A stretch of 14,733 nt of DNA. Origin: UBA1370 sp964515115. Its GTDB lineage: Bacteria > Patescibacteriota > Microgenomatia > UBA1400 > PJMF01. The notes beneath the pieces are model-generated. The model saw only the letters and a list, made by a program, of their open reading frames with translations. It was not told the DNA's origin and did no database searches. Shown here one piece after another: positions 1 through 5,621 of this stretch. The position numbers and the translations under genes were made by a program. The stretch covers positions 1-14,733 of the forward strand of contig CAZESB010000017.1 in NCBI GenBank assembly GCA_964515115.1. Direction: 5' to 3'. Every line of letters begins with the position of its first letter. The first letter of the stretch is position 1.

Positions 1-720
1 CAAAAAGTGCCGGTGCGCTTTTACATTTTTGACCTGCTCAAAGCGGATAACCAGCCGCTGATTGACGCCCCGCTCCACGATAGGAAAGCCGCCCTCAAGC
101 AGGTGCTCAAAAAAAATGCGGTCTTTGTCTATACTCCAACTTTTGAAACCAGCGACCCCAAAGCTCTCCGGGAGTATCACGAGGAGTTGCTCAAAGCTGG
201 ACTTGAGGGAGCGGTGATCAAAAAAGCCGGCAGCAACTACCAAAGTGGTCGCAAGGGTTGGAAATGGGTCAAGATCAAGGAAGCAGAGGGCAACATGGGC
301 AAACTCTCGGACACGCTGGATCTGATCGTGCTTGGGTACTACTACGGCCGCGGCAAGCGCACTACTCTGGGTATTGGTGCTTTTTTGGTGGGCACTTTGG
401 CTCAAGCTGGCGCTAATAAAATCTTGACAGTAGCTAAAATCGGCACCGGACTGACTGATGAACAATTCCGAGAGTTGCGGGAGCGAATCGAGCAAAGTAA
501 AGTTGCCACCAAACCTAAGCAGTATGATGTGCCCGCTGGCCTTGTTCCTGATATTTGGGCCGATCCTACTTTGGTAGTAGAAATCGCCGCCGACGAAGTG
601 ACTAAATCACCTATTCACACTGCTGGCGTGGCTTTGCGTTTCCCACGGCTAGTTCGCTTTCGGGATGATAAAACTTGGCAGGAAGCAACGACGTTAGCGG
701 AAATTAAGCAGTTGGTTTAA
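1..720 (+). CDS. ATP-dependent DNA ligase, C-terminal part (5' end outside window)
   Basis: The reading frame is open from base 1, so the gene begins upstream. The visible part (237 codons counted from position 7) seals nicks in DNA using ATP. It starts at ligase motif III (RFYIFDLL, residues 4-11). Motif IV follows as EGAVIKK (67-73), then the motif V region WKWVKIK (85-91). The OB-fold domain begins near DLIVLGYYYGRGKR (105-118) and ends with the motif VI-like RFPRLVRFRDDK (211-222). The lysine that carries AMP (motif I, KxDG) must lie upstream and cannot be checked. The C-terminal pattern (Sp.ht..valRFPR..R.RDDK) matches the archaeal/eukaryal LIG1-type family better than bacterial NAD-dependent LigA. 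The next gene is convergent, 63 nt away, and no hairpin terminator is visible between them. Confidence 0.93.
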   Translation, partial: QKVPVRFYIFDLLKADNQPLIDAPLHDRKAALKQVLKKNAVFVYTPTFETSDPKALREYHEELLKAGLEGAVIKKAGSNYQSGRKGWKWVKIKEAEGNMGKLSDTLDLIVLGYYYGRGKRTTLGIGAFLVGTLAQAGANKILTVAKIGTGLTDEQFRELRERIEQSKVATKPKQYDVPAGLVPDIWADPTLVVEIAADEVTKSPIHTAGVALRFPRLVRFRDDKTWQEATTLAEIKQLV

Positions 721-783
721 GCTGTTTGTTGGTTGGTGAGTATTTGCCATAAGTTTCTGCTACTTGGATGAAGCTTGATGATG

Positions 784-1515
784 CTACCGATAGCGGCCAT
801 CCATAGGATAAAGTTTAGTTTGTTTTTGAGTAGAAAGTTTAATTCCCAGCAGGTGGGCTAATCCGACTTGAAACTGATCAACAATGCTTTTAAAAACACC
901 GTGCTTTTCTATTCGCCGCATGTGGGAAGTGTGAGTGAGGGACTTGAAAATAGTGAAGCGGTAGTTGGCCGCCGCCGCCCGCTCGAGCAGCTCACTGCCT
1001 TCGTTGACCTTGACGTTTTCATTGAAGCCGCCGAGTTCCAAAAAAGTCCGGCGGCGGCAACCAAAAAGCCCCTCACTCACAAATGGTTTGGCTGTACGTT
1101 GCAGTAAAATGGTGTACCAGTGGACGAATGAGAGCAACAATCGATAAATCAATTTATCTGGATATGGTTTAAAAGCTGTAGTAAAAAAGTGAGCGTCACT
1201 ACCAGTCAGCACCTTATCAACCCGCTGCAAAAAATCCGGCTGCACCCGAATGTCCGCATCCATAAAAATTAGCAATTTACCTTTGGCGCGCGCCGCTCCA
1301 AAATTGCGCTGATAAGAAACATTACGTATATCAATCCTATAAGTTTGAAGAGGCAGACGGTGCTGAAACTGGCGCGCCGCCTCAACCGTTTTATCACCAG
1401 AATTACCATCGACATGAATAATTTCAAAATCTTGCACAGTCTGTTGAGCTAAATCTGCCAGCAGCAAAGGCAGGTATTTTTCCTCATTCAAAGTGGGAAT
1501 GATAATAGAGTACAT
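784..1515 (-). CDS. GT2-family glycosyltransferase (copy A)
   Basis: This 243-residue protein has a GT-A fold of family 2, which transfers a sugar from a nucleotide-activated donor. The donor and acceptor cannot be read from the sequence. Family features are the opening IIIPTLNEE (4-12), HVDGNSGDKT (34-43), RNVSYQRNFGAA (64-75) and the metal-binding DAD (86-88) in IFMDAD. The C-terminal half holds a hydrophobic stretch (LIYRLLLSFVHWYTILL, near 122-138) that may lie at the membrane. The N-terminal ~90 residues are strikingly similar to the glycosyltransferase at 2436-3323, so the two are local paralogues. The ATG at 1515 has no Shine-Dalgarno; a TATAAA sits 6 nt upstream, which suggests a leaderless transcript. 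It is divergent from the hydrolase at 1537, with 21 bp between the start codons. Confidence 0.9.
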   Translation of the reverse strand: MYSIIIPTLNEEKYLPLLLADLAQQTVQDFEIIHVDGNSGDKTVEAARQFQHRLPLQTYRIDIRNVSYQRNFGAARAKGKLLIFMDADIRVQPDFLQRVDKVLTGSDAHFFTTAFKPYPDKLIYRLLLSFVHWYTILLQRTAKPFVSEGLFGCRRRTFLELGGFNENVKVNEGSELLERAAAANYRFTIFKSLTHTSHMRRIEKHGVFKSIVDQFQVGLAHLLGIKLSTQKQTKLYPMDGRYR

Positions 1516-1521
1516 AGATGC

Positions 1522-1529
1522 TTTATAAT
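1522..1529. promoter_or_regulatory. Overlapping divergent -10 elements, leaderless on both sides
   Basis: In the 21-bp space between two divergent ATGs (1515 on -, 1537 on +), the plus strand reads TATAAT at 1524-1529, 7 nt before the plus ATG. The minus strand reads TATAAA at 1527-1522, 6 nt before the minus ATG. The two hexamers share four base pairs. Each would place transcription start at or next to its start codon. No clear -35 was found on either side. Activity is inferred from position and similarity to consensus. Confidence 0.6.
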
Positions 1530-1536
1530 TCTAACA

Positions 1537-2439
1537 ATGTTCCGTTCTATCACAACTACAGATAACGAAAAAATTGCTTACCAGGTCAGCCCTGCCGAAT
1601 CTCGAGCTCAAAAAAAGGTCAAAGTAATCCTACTTCATGGGCTTGGTGGGGATTTGAGTGTTTGGCAGTCGCTGGAAAATGAACTCACCCAAGCCGGTTA
1701 CACTTGCGTCACCATAGATTTGCGCGGCCACGGCGGTTCCTCCAGACCAGAAAAAGCTCACCAATACGCTATTCTTCGCCTGGCCCAGGACGTAGAAGAA
1801 GTTTTGCTGGCGGAAAATATCAAAGAAATCATCTTGATTGGTCACTGTCTGGGCGCGATTGTGGCTCAAGAACTGGCCGCGACCAATCCGGCGCTAGTAC
1901 ACCAACTTATTCTCTTGGCTCCCACCTACCAACTTCACTGGTGGCTGAGAACTCTAGGCAAATACCGGCTTTTTCGAGCTGCTGCCCAAAGAATCGCAGC
2001 CACCCTGCCGGCAGCTCACCTTCAGCAGCGCTTTATGGATAGTCATTGGTGGCGTGGTCGGTCTGATTTTTCCGCCCGCAGAATTGCCGGAGATTTGCTG
2101 CGAACTTCTCTGAAAAGCTACGGCTTTATGCTTGAACAGCTCTTTCGCCTCAACCTCACCGACCGCCTCACCCATTTGCACTCAACCAATATGCCCATCC
2201 TGATGATCAAAGGAGAAAAAGATCACATTTTTTCTGCGCGATTGACGGCTGGTTACGCCACTCTCCTGCCCAAGGCCGAAATCTACACGCTCAACCGAGT
2301 CAATCATCAACTGTTGTTCGCAGCGCCGCAACAAGTCTCAGCCAAAATCTTAGCCTGGCTTTCACTGCAACCCACCAAAATGCCGACCAAGCAAAATGTG
2401 TCAAGCAAGCAAAATGTTCGCCAACCAAAAACTAATTAA
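1537..2439 (+). CDS. Alpha/beta-hydrolase fold protein with Cys nucleophile
   Basis: This is a cytosolic-looking hydrolase of 300 residues with no signal peptide. The oxyanion-hole motif LLHGLGGD is at 32-39. DLRGHGGSSRP follows at 61-71, typical of the esterase/epoxide hydrolase/haloperoxidase group. The nucleophile elbow is GHCLG (102-106), so Cys104 stands where most relatives have Ser. The acid is probably Asp229 (GEKDHIF) and the base His257 (VNHQLLF). A lid region rich in Trp and Arg lies at about 134-185. The substrate cannot be deduced. The C-terminal ~20 residues form a polar tail with KQNV repeated. The start is the ATG 7 nt after a TATAAT. The stop overlaps the stop of the convergent glycosyltransferase by 4 nt. 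Its position between two paralogous glycosyltransferases hints at glycan or lipid metabolism, but only weakly. Confidence 0.88.
   Translation: MFRSITTTDNEKIAYQVSPAESRAQKKVKVILLHGLGGDLSVWQSLENELTQAGYTCVTIDLRGHGGSSRPEKAHQYAILRLAQDVEEVLLAENIKEIILIGHCLGAIVAQELAATNPALVHQLILLAPTYQLHWWLRTLGKYRLFRAAAQRIAATLPAAHLQQRFMDSHWWRGRSDFSARRIAGDLLRTSLKSYGFMLEQLFRLNLTDRLTHLHSTNMPILMIKGEKDHIFSARLTAGYATLLPKAEIYTLNRVNHQLLFAAPQQVSAKILAWLSLQPTKMPTKQNVSSKQNVRQPKTN
2388..2417 (+). repeat. 12-bp direct repeat, 18-bp period, in hydrolase 3' end
   Basis: The 12-mer CAAGCAAAATGT occurs at 2388-2399 and 2406-2417 in the same reading frame. It encodes the duplicated KQNV in the C-terminal tail of the hydrolase. It looks like a small in-frame tandem duplication of 18 bp that has partly diverged. 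Confidence 0.75.
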
Positions 2440-3323
2440 ATCTCCAATTCTTTGAGGGACACCAGCACTCGTCGCGCGTGCTGGAGCTGCTTTTTGGAAG
2501 CATTTTTGAGATAGCGATTAAGTTGTCCAAGTAGTGAAACCGCGCCAGTTTCATAATAACCGCCGCCTTTCATTTCGTAACCATAATTTTGGGTTGAAAA
2601 ATCCGCGCCCTGCAAGTATTTGAAAATCAGTACACCAGTAGAGCGCGCCATCTTGAGCGTGCCTTCCCGTCGTAGGCGCCGAAGCGAGTAGTAATACCTG
2701 GGTTCGTGAAAAATTTGATAAACAAAACCAGCATCGACCGCTTTATTAATAAAAAATACGTCTTCAAAAACCTTCTGTTTTTCATCAAATTTCACTTTTT
2801 TGAACACTTTTTTCTGCACACCAATCAGCGCCCCGAAAGCAGCTTCTTGCCCAATGCTCTTAAAAAGTTCAAAACTAAAATTGATCGATTTTTCTATCGC
2901 CTGATTAAGTCGCCCATCAGTCTCGCTAACTTTCACCCAGGTGGTAAAAATATCAGTTTCAGGATGGCGAGCAATCTGGTATTTCAGCCCGTCCAGAAAA
3001 TATTCCGGCAGCCGGTTGTCGGCATCCATAAAAATCACCCATTCCCCCCGAGCTTTGGCCGCGCCAGCATTTCTTTGGTAGCTAACGTTTCTTTTTTTCA
3101 CCACCAGGCTGCGAATATCAAGCCGATCAGCGTATTCTTTAGCTAAAGCCACGGTTTGATCTTCAGAACTGCCATCGACATGAATAATTTCAAAAGCATC
3201 ATTGGTTTGTTGAGCTAAGTCCGCCAACAACAAAGGCAGATAATGCTCTTCATTTAAGGTGGGAATAACAATAGACCAAAAGGGCTGAGACACTTTCTTA
3301 TCTGGCACTTTTTTATTTGACAT
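2436..3323 (-). CDS. GT2-family glycosyltransferase (copy B)
   Basis: This 295-residue GT-A family 2 glycosyltransferase is a paralogue of the one at 784-1515. Shared landmarks are IPTLNEEHYLPLLLADLAQQ (20-39), IIHVDGSSEDQT (47-58), KRNVSYQRNAGAA (77-89) and the DAD metal site (100-102). Beyond ~residue 110 the two diverge, which suggests different acceptors. EDVFFINKA (about 189-197) occupies the place where many GT2 enzymes have the ED catalytic-base motif. No strong membrane segment is visible. The ATG at 3323 has a perfect TATAAT 9 nt upstream and no Shine-Dalgarno. The gene ends inside the last codon of the convergent hydrolase gene (shared TTAA at 2436-2439). Donor and acceptor are unknown. 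Confidence 0.9.
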   Translation of the reverse strand: MSNKKVPDKKVSQPFWSIVIPTLNEEHYLPLLLADLAQQTNDAFEIIHVDGSSEDQTVALAKEYADRLDIRSLVVKKRNVSYQRNAGAAKARGEWVIFMDADNRLPEYFLDGLKYQIARHPETDIFTTWVKVSETDGRLNQAIEKSINFSFELFKSIGQEAAFGALIGVQKKVFKKVKFDEKQKVFEDVFFINKAVDAGFVYQIFHEPRYYYSLRRLRREGTLKMARSTGVLIFKYLQGADFSTQNYGYEMKGGGYYETGAVSLLGQLNRYLKNASKKQLQHARRVLVSLKELEI

Positions 3324-3332
3324 ACTTGAGCA

Positions 3333-3338
3333 ATTATA
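3333..3338 (-). promoter_or_regulatory. -10 element of glycosyltransferase copy B
   Basis: The minus strand reads a perfect TATAAT at 3338-3333, 9 nt before the ATG at 3323. Transcription is expected to start about 2 nt before the ATG. It shares the 47-bp divergent intergenic region with the pth promoter. No matching -35 was identified. Confidence 0.55.
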
Positions 3339-3355
3339 CCTCAGGTGGGGATGAA

Positions 3356-3364
3356 TGTTACAAT
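3356..3364 (+). promoter_or_regulatory. Extended -10 element of pth
   Basis: TG-T-TACAAT at 3356-3364 fits the extended -10 pattern (TGn plus hexamer). It ends 6 nt before the pth ATG at 3371, which puts the expected transcription start on the A of the ATG. The intervening GAAGGC directly abuts the ATG, too close to act as a Shine-Dalgarno. Confidence 0.6.
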
Positions 3365-3370
3365 GAAGGC

Positions 3371-3904
3371 ATGAAAGTCATTGTTGGTTTGGGCAATCCG
3401 GAAGCATCATTTCAAGGCACCAGGCATAATGCTGGCTTTGTGGTCTTAGATAAAATTGCCAATAAGTTTGTTTGTGATAATTTTACTAATCAACCAAAAG
3501 TTGCCGCCCAGATTTGCAAAAAACAAGATCTGCTGTTTGCCAAACCTGCTACTTACATGAACCTCTCGGGTCAATCGATTAGGGCAATTTTAGATTACTA
3601 CCAGGCAGAAACCAAAGACCTTTATGTGATTCACGACGACCTGGATCTGGAACTCGGCCAGTACAAAATTCAGTACGGCACTGGGCCGCAGGGCCACAAT
3701 GGCCTGCTTTCCGTCTATCAACATTTAGGTACCAAAAACTTTTGGCACGTGCGAGTGGGTGTGGACACCAGAGATGGCAGTCGTTTAATGGAACCCAGCG
3801 ATTACGTTTTGGAGCGTTTTTCCACCAATGAAAAAGCTAAATTTGAGCGTGCCGTCAATCAATTGACTCAGGAATTGTTCGCCCACATTCAAATGAAGCA
3901 TTAG
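3371..3904 (+). CDS. pth: Peptidyl-tRNA hydrolase
   Basis: Pth cleaves the ester bond of peptidyl-tRNAs that drop off the ribosome, releasing free tRNA. The 177 residues match the usual family length (~180-195). Visible family signatures are VGLGNPEASFQGTRHNAGF with catalytic His19, KPATYMNLSG with Asn64, VIHDDLDLELG with Asp89/Asp90, and GHNGL with Asn110. These correspond to the known active-site His, Asn, Asp and Asn. The glycine-rich loop reads YGTGPQGHNG rather than the more common GG-rich form. The ATG at 3371 is chosen over longer in-frame options because the protein then begins MKVIVGLGNP, the standard Pth N-terminus, and because a -10 element ends 6 nt upstream. The gene is divergent from glycosyltransferase copy B. 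Confidence 0.97.
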   Translation: MKVIVGLGNPEASFQGTRHNAGFVVLDKIANKFVCDNFTNQPKVAAQICKKQDLLFAKPATYMNLSGQSIRAILDYYQAETKDLYVIHDDLDLELGQYKIQYGTGPQGHNGLLSVYQHLGTKNFWHVRVGVDTRDGSRLMEPSDYVLERFSTNEKAKFERAVNQLTQELFAHIQMKH

Positions 3905-3913
3905 TGCTAAGAT
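3905..3913 (+). promoter_or_regulatory. Extended -10 element of MFS-like gene
   Basis: TG-C-TAAGAT at 3905-3913 begins immediately after the pth stop codon (3902-3904) and ends 7 nt before the ATG at 3921. The expected transcription start falls on the start codon. No Shine-Dalgarno lies in between. Confidence 0.55.
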
Positions 3914-3920
3914 AGTCAGT

Positions 3921-5162
3921 ATGCCCAGAAGCAGAGGTCGCTACCTCTCCCTGCCCAGATTTCACGTTAATCACACCCGGAATCTCAAAATTCTGTATGG
4001 CTTGAGGGTTTGCCGCGACTTGATGAGTAAGTTTGCTCTGTTTTTTCTGCCGATTTTTCTTTATCAAGTCGGTAGCCGGACGGAAATTTTTGCCTTTTTA
4101 GCAGTGTCTGATTTGCAGCGGGGCATGTTTGCTATCGGTGTTTATTACATTATTAGCGCTAGTCTGAGCGCCCTTTTTAGTATTTGGGCTGGCAAGTTCA
4201 CCGTCAGAATTGGTTACCAAAAATCTTTTATTTTTTCCTATATTTTGTATCTGTTGCAGTTTATTTTATTGTTTTATTTGAGTGCCGCGCCTAGTTTGTA
4301 CTTGTATTTACTGGTGGCATTGGTGAACGGCTTGCAGACGCCGGTTTTTTGGGCCAGTTACCTAACGATTCTGAGCAAAAACACCAAGCGCGCCAGGATG
4401 GGCCAGGATATGGGCGTGTTGCAGCTGCTTTTGCAGGTGGTGGGCGTGGTGGCGCCAGCAGTGAGTGGCTTAATTGCGCATCTTGTTGGGATGGAAATAC
4501 TTTTCTTATTGGGTATAGTGATGACTTTGATTTCAGTAATTTTGGTTTTGCTGATGGACGAGAAGAAATCGCGCTTCCAGGTGAGTTGGCGGGAATTTTT
4601 CGCTTGGTTAAAGGAAAGACAATATGGCCGGCTGGCCGCTTCGATGATGGGGAAATACATTTATGACGCCGCGGTTTATTTATGGCCGCTTTATGTATTT
4701 TTGTTGCTCGGCACCATTGACAAAGTTGGCTATCTTTACACCATTTCGCTTTTCCTGGCGATGTTGGTGACTTTCTTTACCGGTGTTTATATTGATCGAG
4801 CTAATAGCAAAAAACCTTTTTACTTTTCTGGCGGAATACTTTCACTGGTTTGGCTTTTGCGGACTCAAGTTTTTACGGTTTGGGGGATAGTTTTGTCGGA
4901 TACTTTTGATCGATTGGCGGCTAATGTTCACGCGCTTTTCTTTGATACAGCCGTGATTAAGCGAGGCAAGGGCAGTCGAGCTTTCTCCTATTTTATTTAT
5001 CGCGAAGTGATTGTTAATACCGCGGCGGTACTTTTTTGGTTGGCGTTTGTGATTTTCTTCTTGCTTAATGGTGGCTGGGTCGGTATTTTTATTTTTGCCA
5101 GTGTTGGCGTCATGTTCAGTTTGTTGGTGCGGGAAAACAAAGAGCTGGCCCCGCCGGTTTAA
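3921..5162 (+). CDS. MFS-like multi-pass membrane transporter
   Basis: This 413-residue, very hydrophobic protein has about 11-12 predicted membrane helices, consistent with the Major Facilitator Superfamily. A basic N-terminus (MPRSRGRY) precedes the first helix. The loop SIWAGKFTVRIGYQKS resembles the MFS inter-helix 2-3 motif (G.l.dr.Gr). A charged central loop, MDEKKSRFQVSWREFFAWLKERQYGR (broken here into MDEKKSRFQV and SWREFFAWLKERQYGR), separates two six-helix halves. The second half has FTGVYIDRANSKKP, a degenerate repeat of the same loop motif. The substrate cannot be inferred. The start ATG at 3921 is 7 nt after an extended -10 element. AUA isoleucine codons are used, for example at 4515-4517. 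The gene lies 16 nt after pth but appears to have its own promoter. Confidence 0.82.
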   Translation: MPRSRGRYLSLPRFHVNHTRNLKILYGLRVCRDLMSKFALFFLPIFLYQVGSRTEIFAFLAVSDLQRGMFAIGVYYIISASLSALFSIWAGKFTVRIGYQKSFIFSYILYLLQFILLFYLSAAPSLYLYLLVALVNGLQTPVFWASYLTILSKNTKRARMGQDMGVLQLLLQVVGVVAPAVSGLIAHLVGMEILFLLGIVMTLISVILVLLMDEKKSRFQVSWREFFAWLKERQYGRLAASMMGKYIYDAAVYLWPLYVFLLLGTIDKVGYLYTISLFLAMLVTFFTGVYIDRANSKKPFYFSGGILSLVWLLRTQVFTVWGIVLSDTFDRLAANVHALFFDTAVIKRGKGSRAFSYFIYREVIVNTAAVLFWLAFVIFFLLNGGWVGIFIFASVGVMFSLLVRENKELAPPV

Positions 5163-5178
5163 CTTAATAACCCCAGTT

Positions 5179-5195
5179 TAAGGCCGCCGGGCTTA
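5179..5195 (+). other. Short intergenic hairpin after MFS-like gene
   Basis: TAAGGCC (5179-5185), loop GCC, then GGGCTTA (5189-5195) can pair over 7 positions with one G-G mismatch. No T-run follows, so it is not a standard intrinsic terminator. It lies 17 nt after the MFS-like stop and 15 nt before the next -10 element. It may be chance. Confidence 0.3.
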
Positions 5196-5210
5196 GAGTC
5201 ATGAGTGCGA

Positions 5211-5216
5211 TATAAT
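5211..5216 (+). promoter_or_regulatory. -10 element of the gene at 5223
   Basis: A perfect TATAAT at 5211-5216 ends 6 nt before the ATG at 5223. An alternative upstream ATG at 5205 would lie ahead of this hexamer and would encode an odd MRYNDA extension. The 5223 start is therefore preferred, with leaderless transcription expected. Confidence 0.6.
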
Positions 5217-5222
5217 GACGCT

Positions 5223-5609
5223 ATGGCAAAGCAGTCTCAACAGTCGGGTGATCGGGGTAAAAAATCCCAGCAAAAAAAGGTGAAGGAGCCAAAGTTTGCC
5301 TCACTTGATTCTTTGATTCAGGGATATAAATTTAAACAATCCAAAGGTTACATCACTCAGGAATTTCAGGATTTTGGTTACCGTTTGGCGCTTGAGCTTG
5401 ACGATTTGGAGCATAAAGCTCTCTACATTAAGATGGCTAAAATAGAAGACCGAGGGCTTTTGGAGCGGGCGCTGTCTTTTGTCAGTGATGCCGATACAGC
5501 CAAGAGCAAGCCGCGGTTGTTTATGTGGAAAGTAGGGCAATTGAAAAAAGAGTTGGGCGAAAAAAAGCAACGGCAAGAGCCTGAGGAAGAACAGCCAGAG
5601 CTTTTCTAG
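5223..5609 (+). CDS. Small unrecognised protein with clamp-binding-like C-terminus
   Basis: I do not recognise this 128-residue protein. It begins with a polar, lysine- and glutamine-rich segment (1-25) that is probably disordered. A compact helical-looking core follows (about 27-112) with FASLDSLIQGYKF, GYRLALELDDLEHKALYIKMA and KPRLFMWKVGQLKKEL. The tail is acidic and charged and ends in QPELF (124-128). That terminal pentapeptide fits the QxxLF form of the bacterial beta sliding-clamp binding motif, and its position at a flexible C-terminus is typical for such motifs. A link to replication or repair is therefore possible but unproven. There is no signal peptide or membrane segment. The ATG at 5223 is set by the TATAAT 6 nt upstream. 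It is 12 nt from the next gene. Confidence 0.8.
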   Translation: MAKQSQQSGDRGKKSQQKKVKEPKFASLDSLIQGYKFKQSKGYITQEFQDFGYRLALELDDLEHKALYIKMAKIEDRGLLERALSFVSDADTAKSKPRLFMWKVGQLKKELGEKKQRQEPEEEQPELF

Positions 5610-5615
5610 TACAAT
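5610..5615 (+). promoter_or_regulatory. -10 element of GH3 gene
   Basis: TACAAT at 5610-5615 starts directly after the stop codon of the preceding gene (5607-5609). It ends 6 nt before the ATG at 5622, and no Shine-Dalgarno is present. It would start the 5622-8564 cluster with a leaderless first gene. Confidence 0.55.
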
Positions 5616-5621
5616 ATACCT

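Noticed and set aside
721..783. Terminator between the convergent ligase and glycosyltransferase genes
   Set aside because: No stable hairpin or T-tract could be found on either strand.
868..1107. Plus-strand open frames inside the first glycosyltransferase region
   Set aside because: They are antisense to a clear GT2 gene, have no family motifs and show atypical residue composition.
3317..3322. Perfect TTGACA as a -35 box on the plus strand for pth
   Set aside because: It lies 36 bp before the pth -10 hexamer and overlaps the start of the divergent glycosyltransferase gene, so spacing rules it out.
3317..3370. Longer Pth with an 18-residue N-terminal extension
   Set aside because: The extension has no family support, and the canonical MKVIVGLGNP start is preceded by an extended -10 element at the right distance.
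3365..3370. GAAGGC before pth (and before 11638) as a Shine-Dalgarno
   Set aside because: It abuts the ATG directly, leaving no room for normal ribosome spacing.
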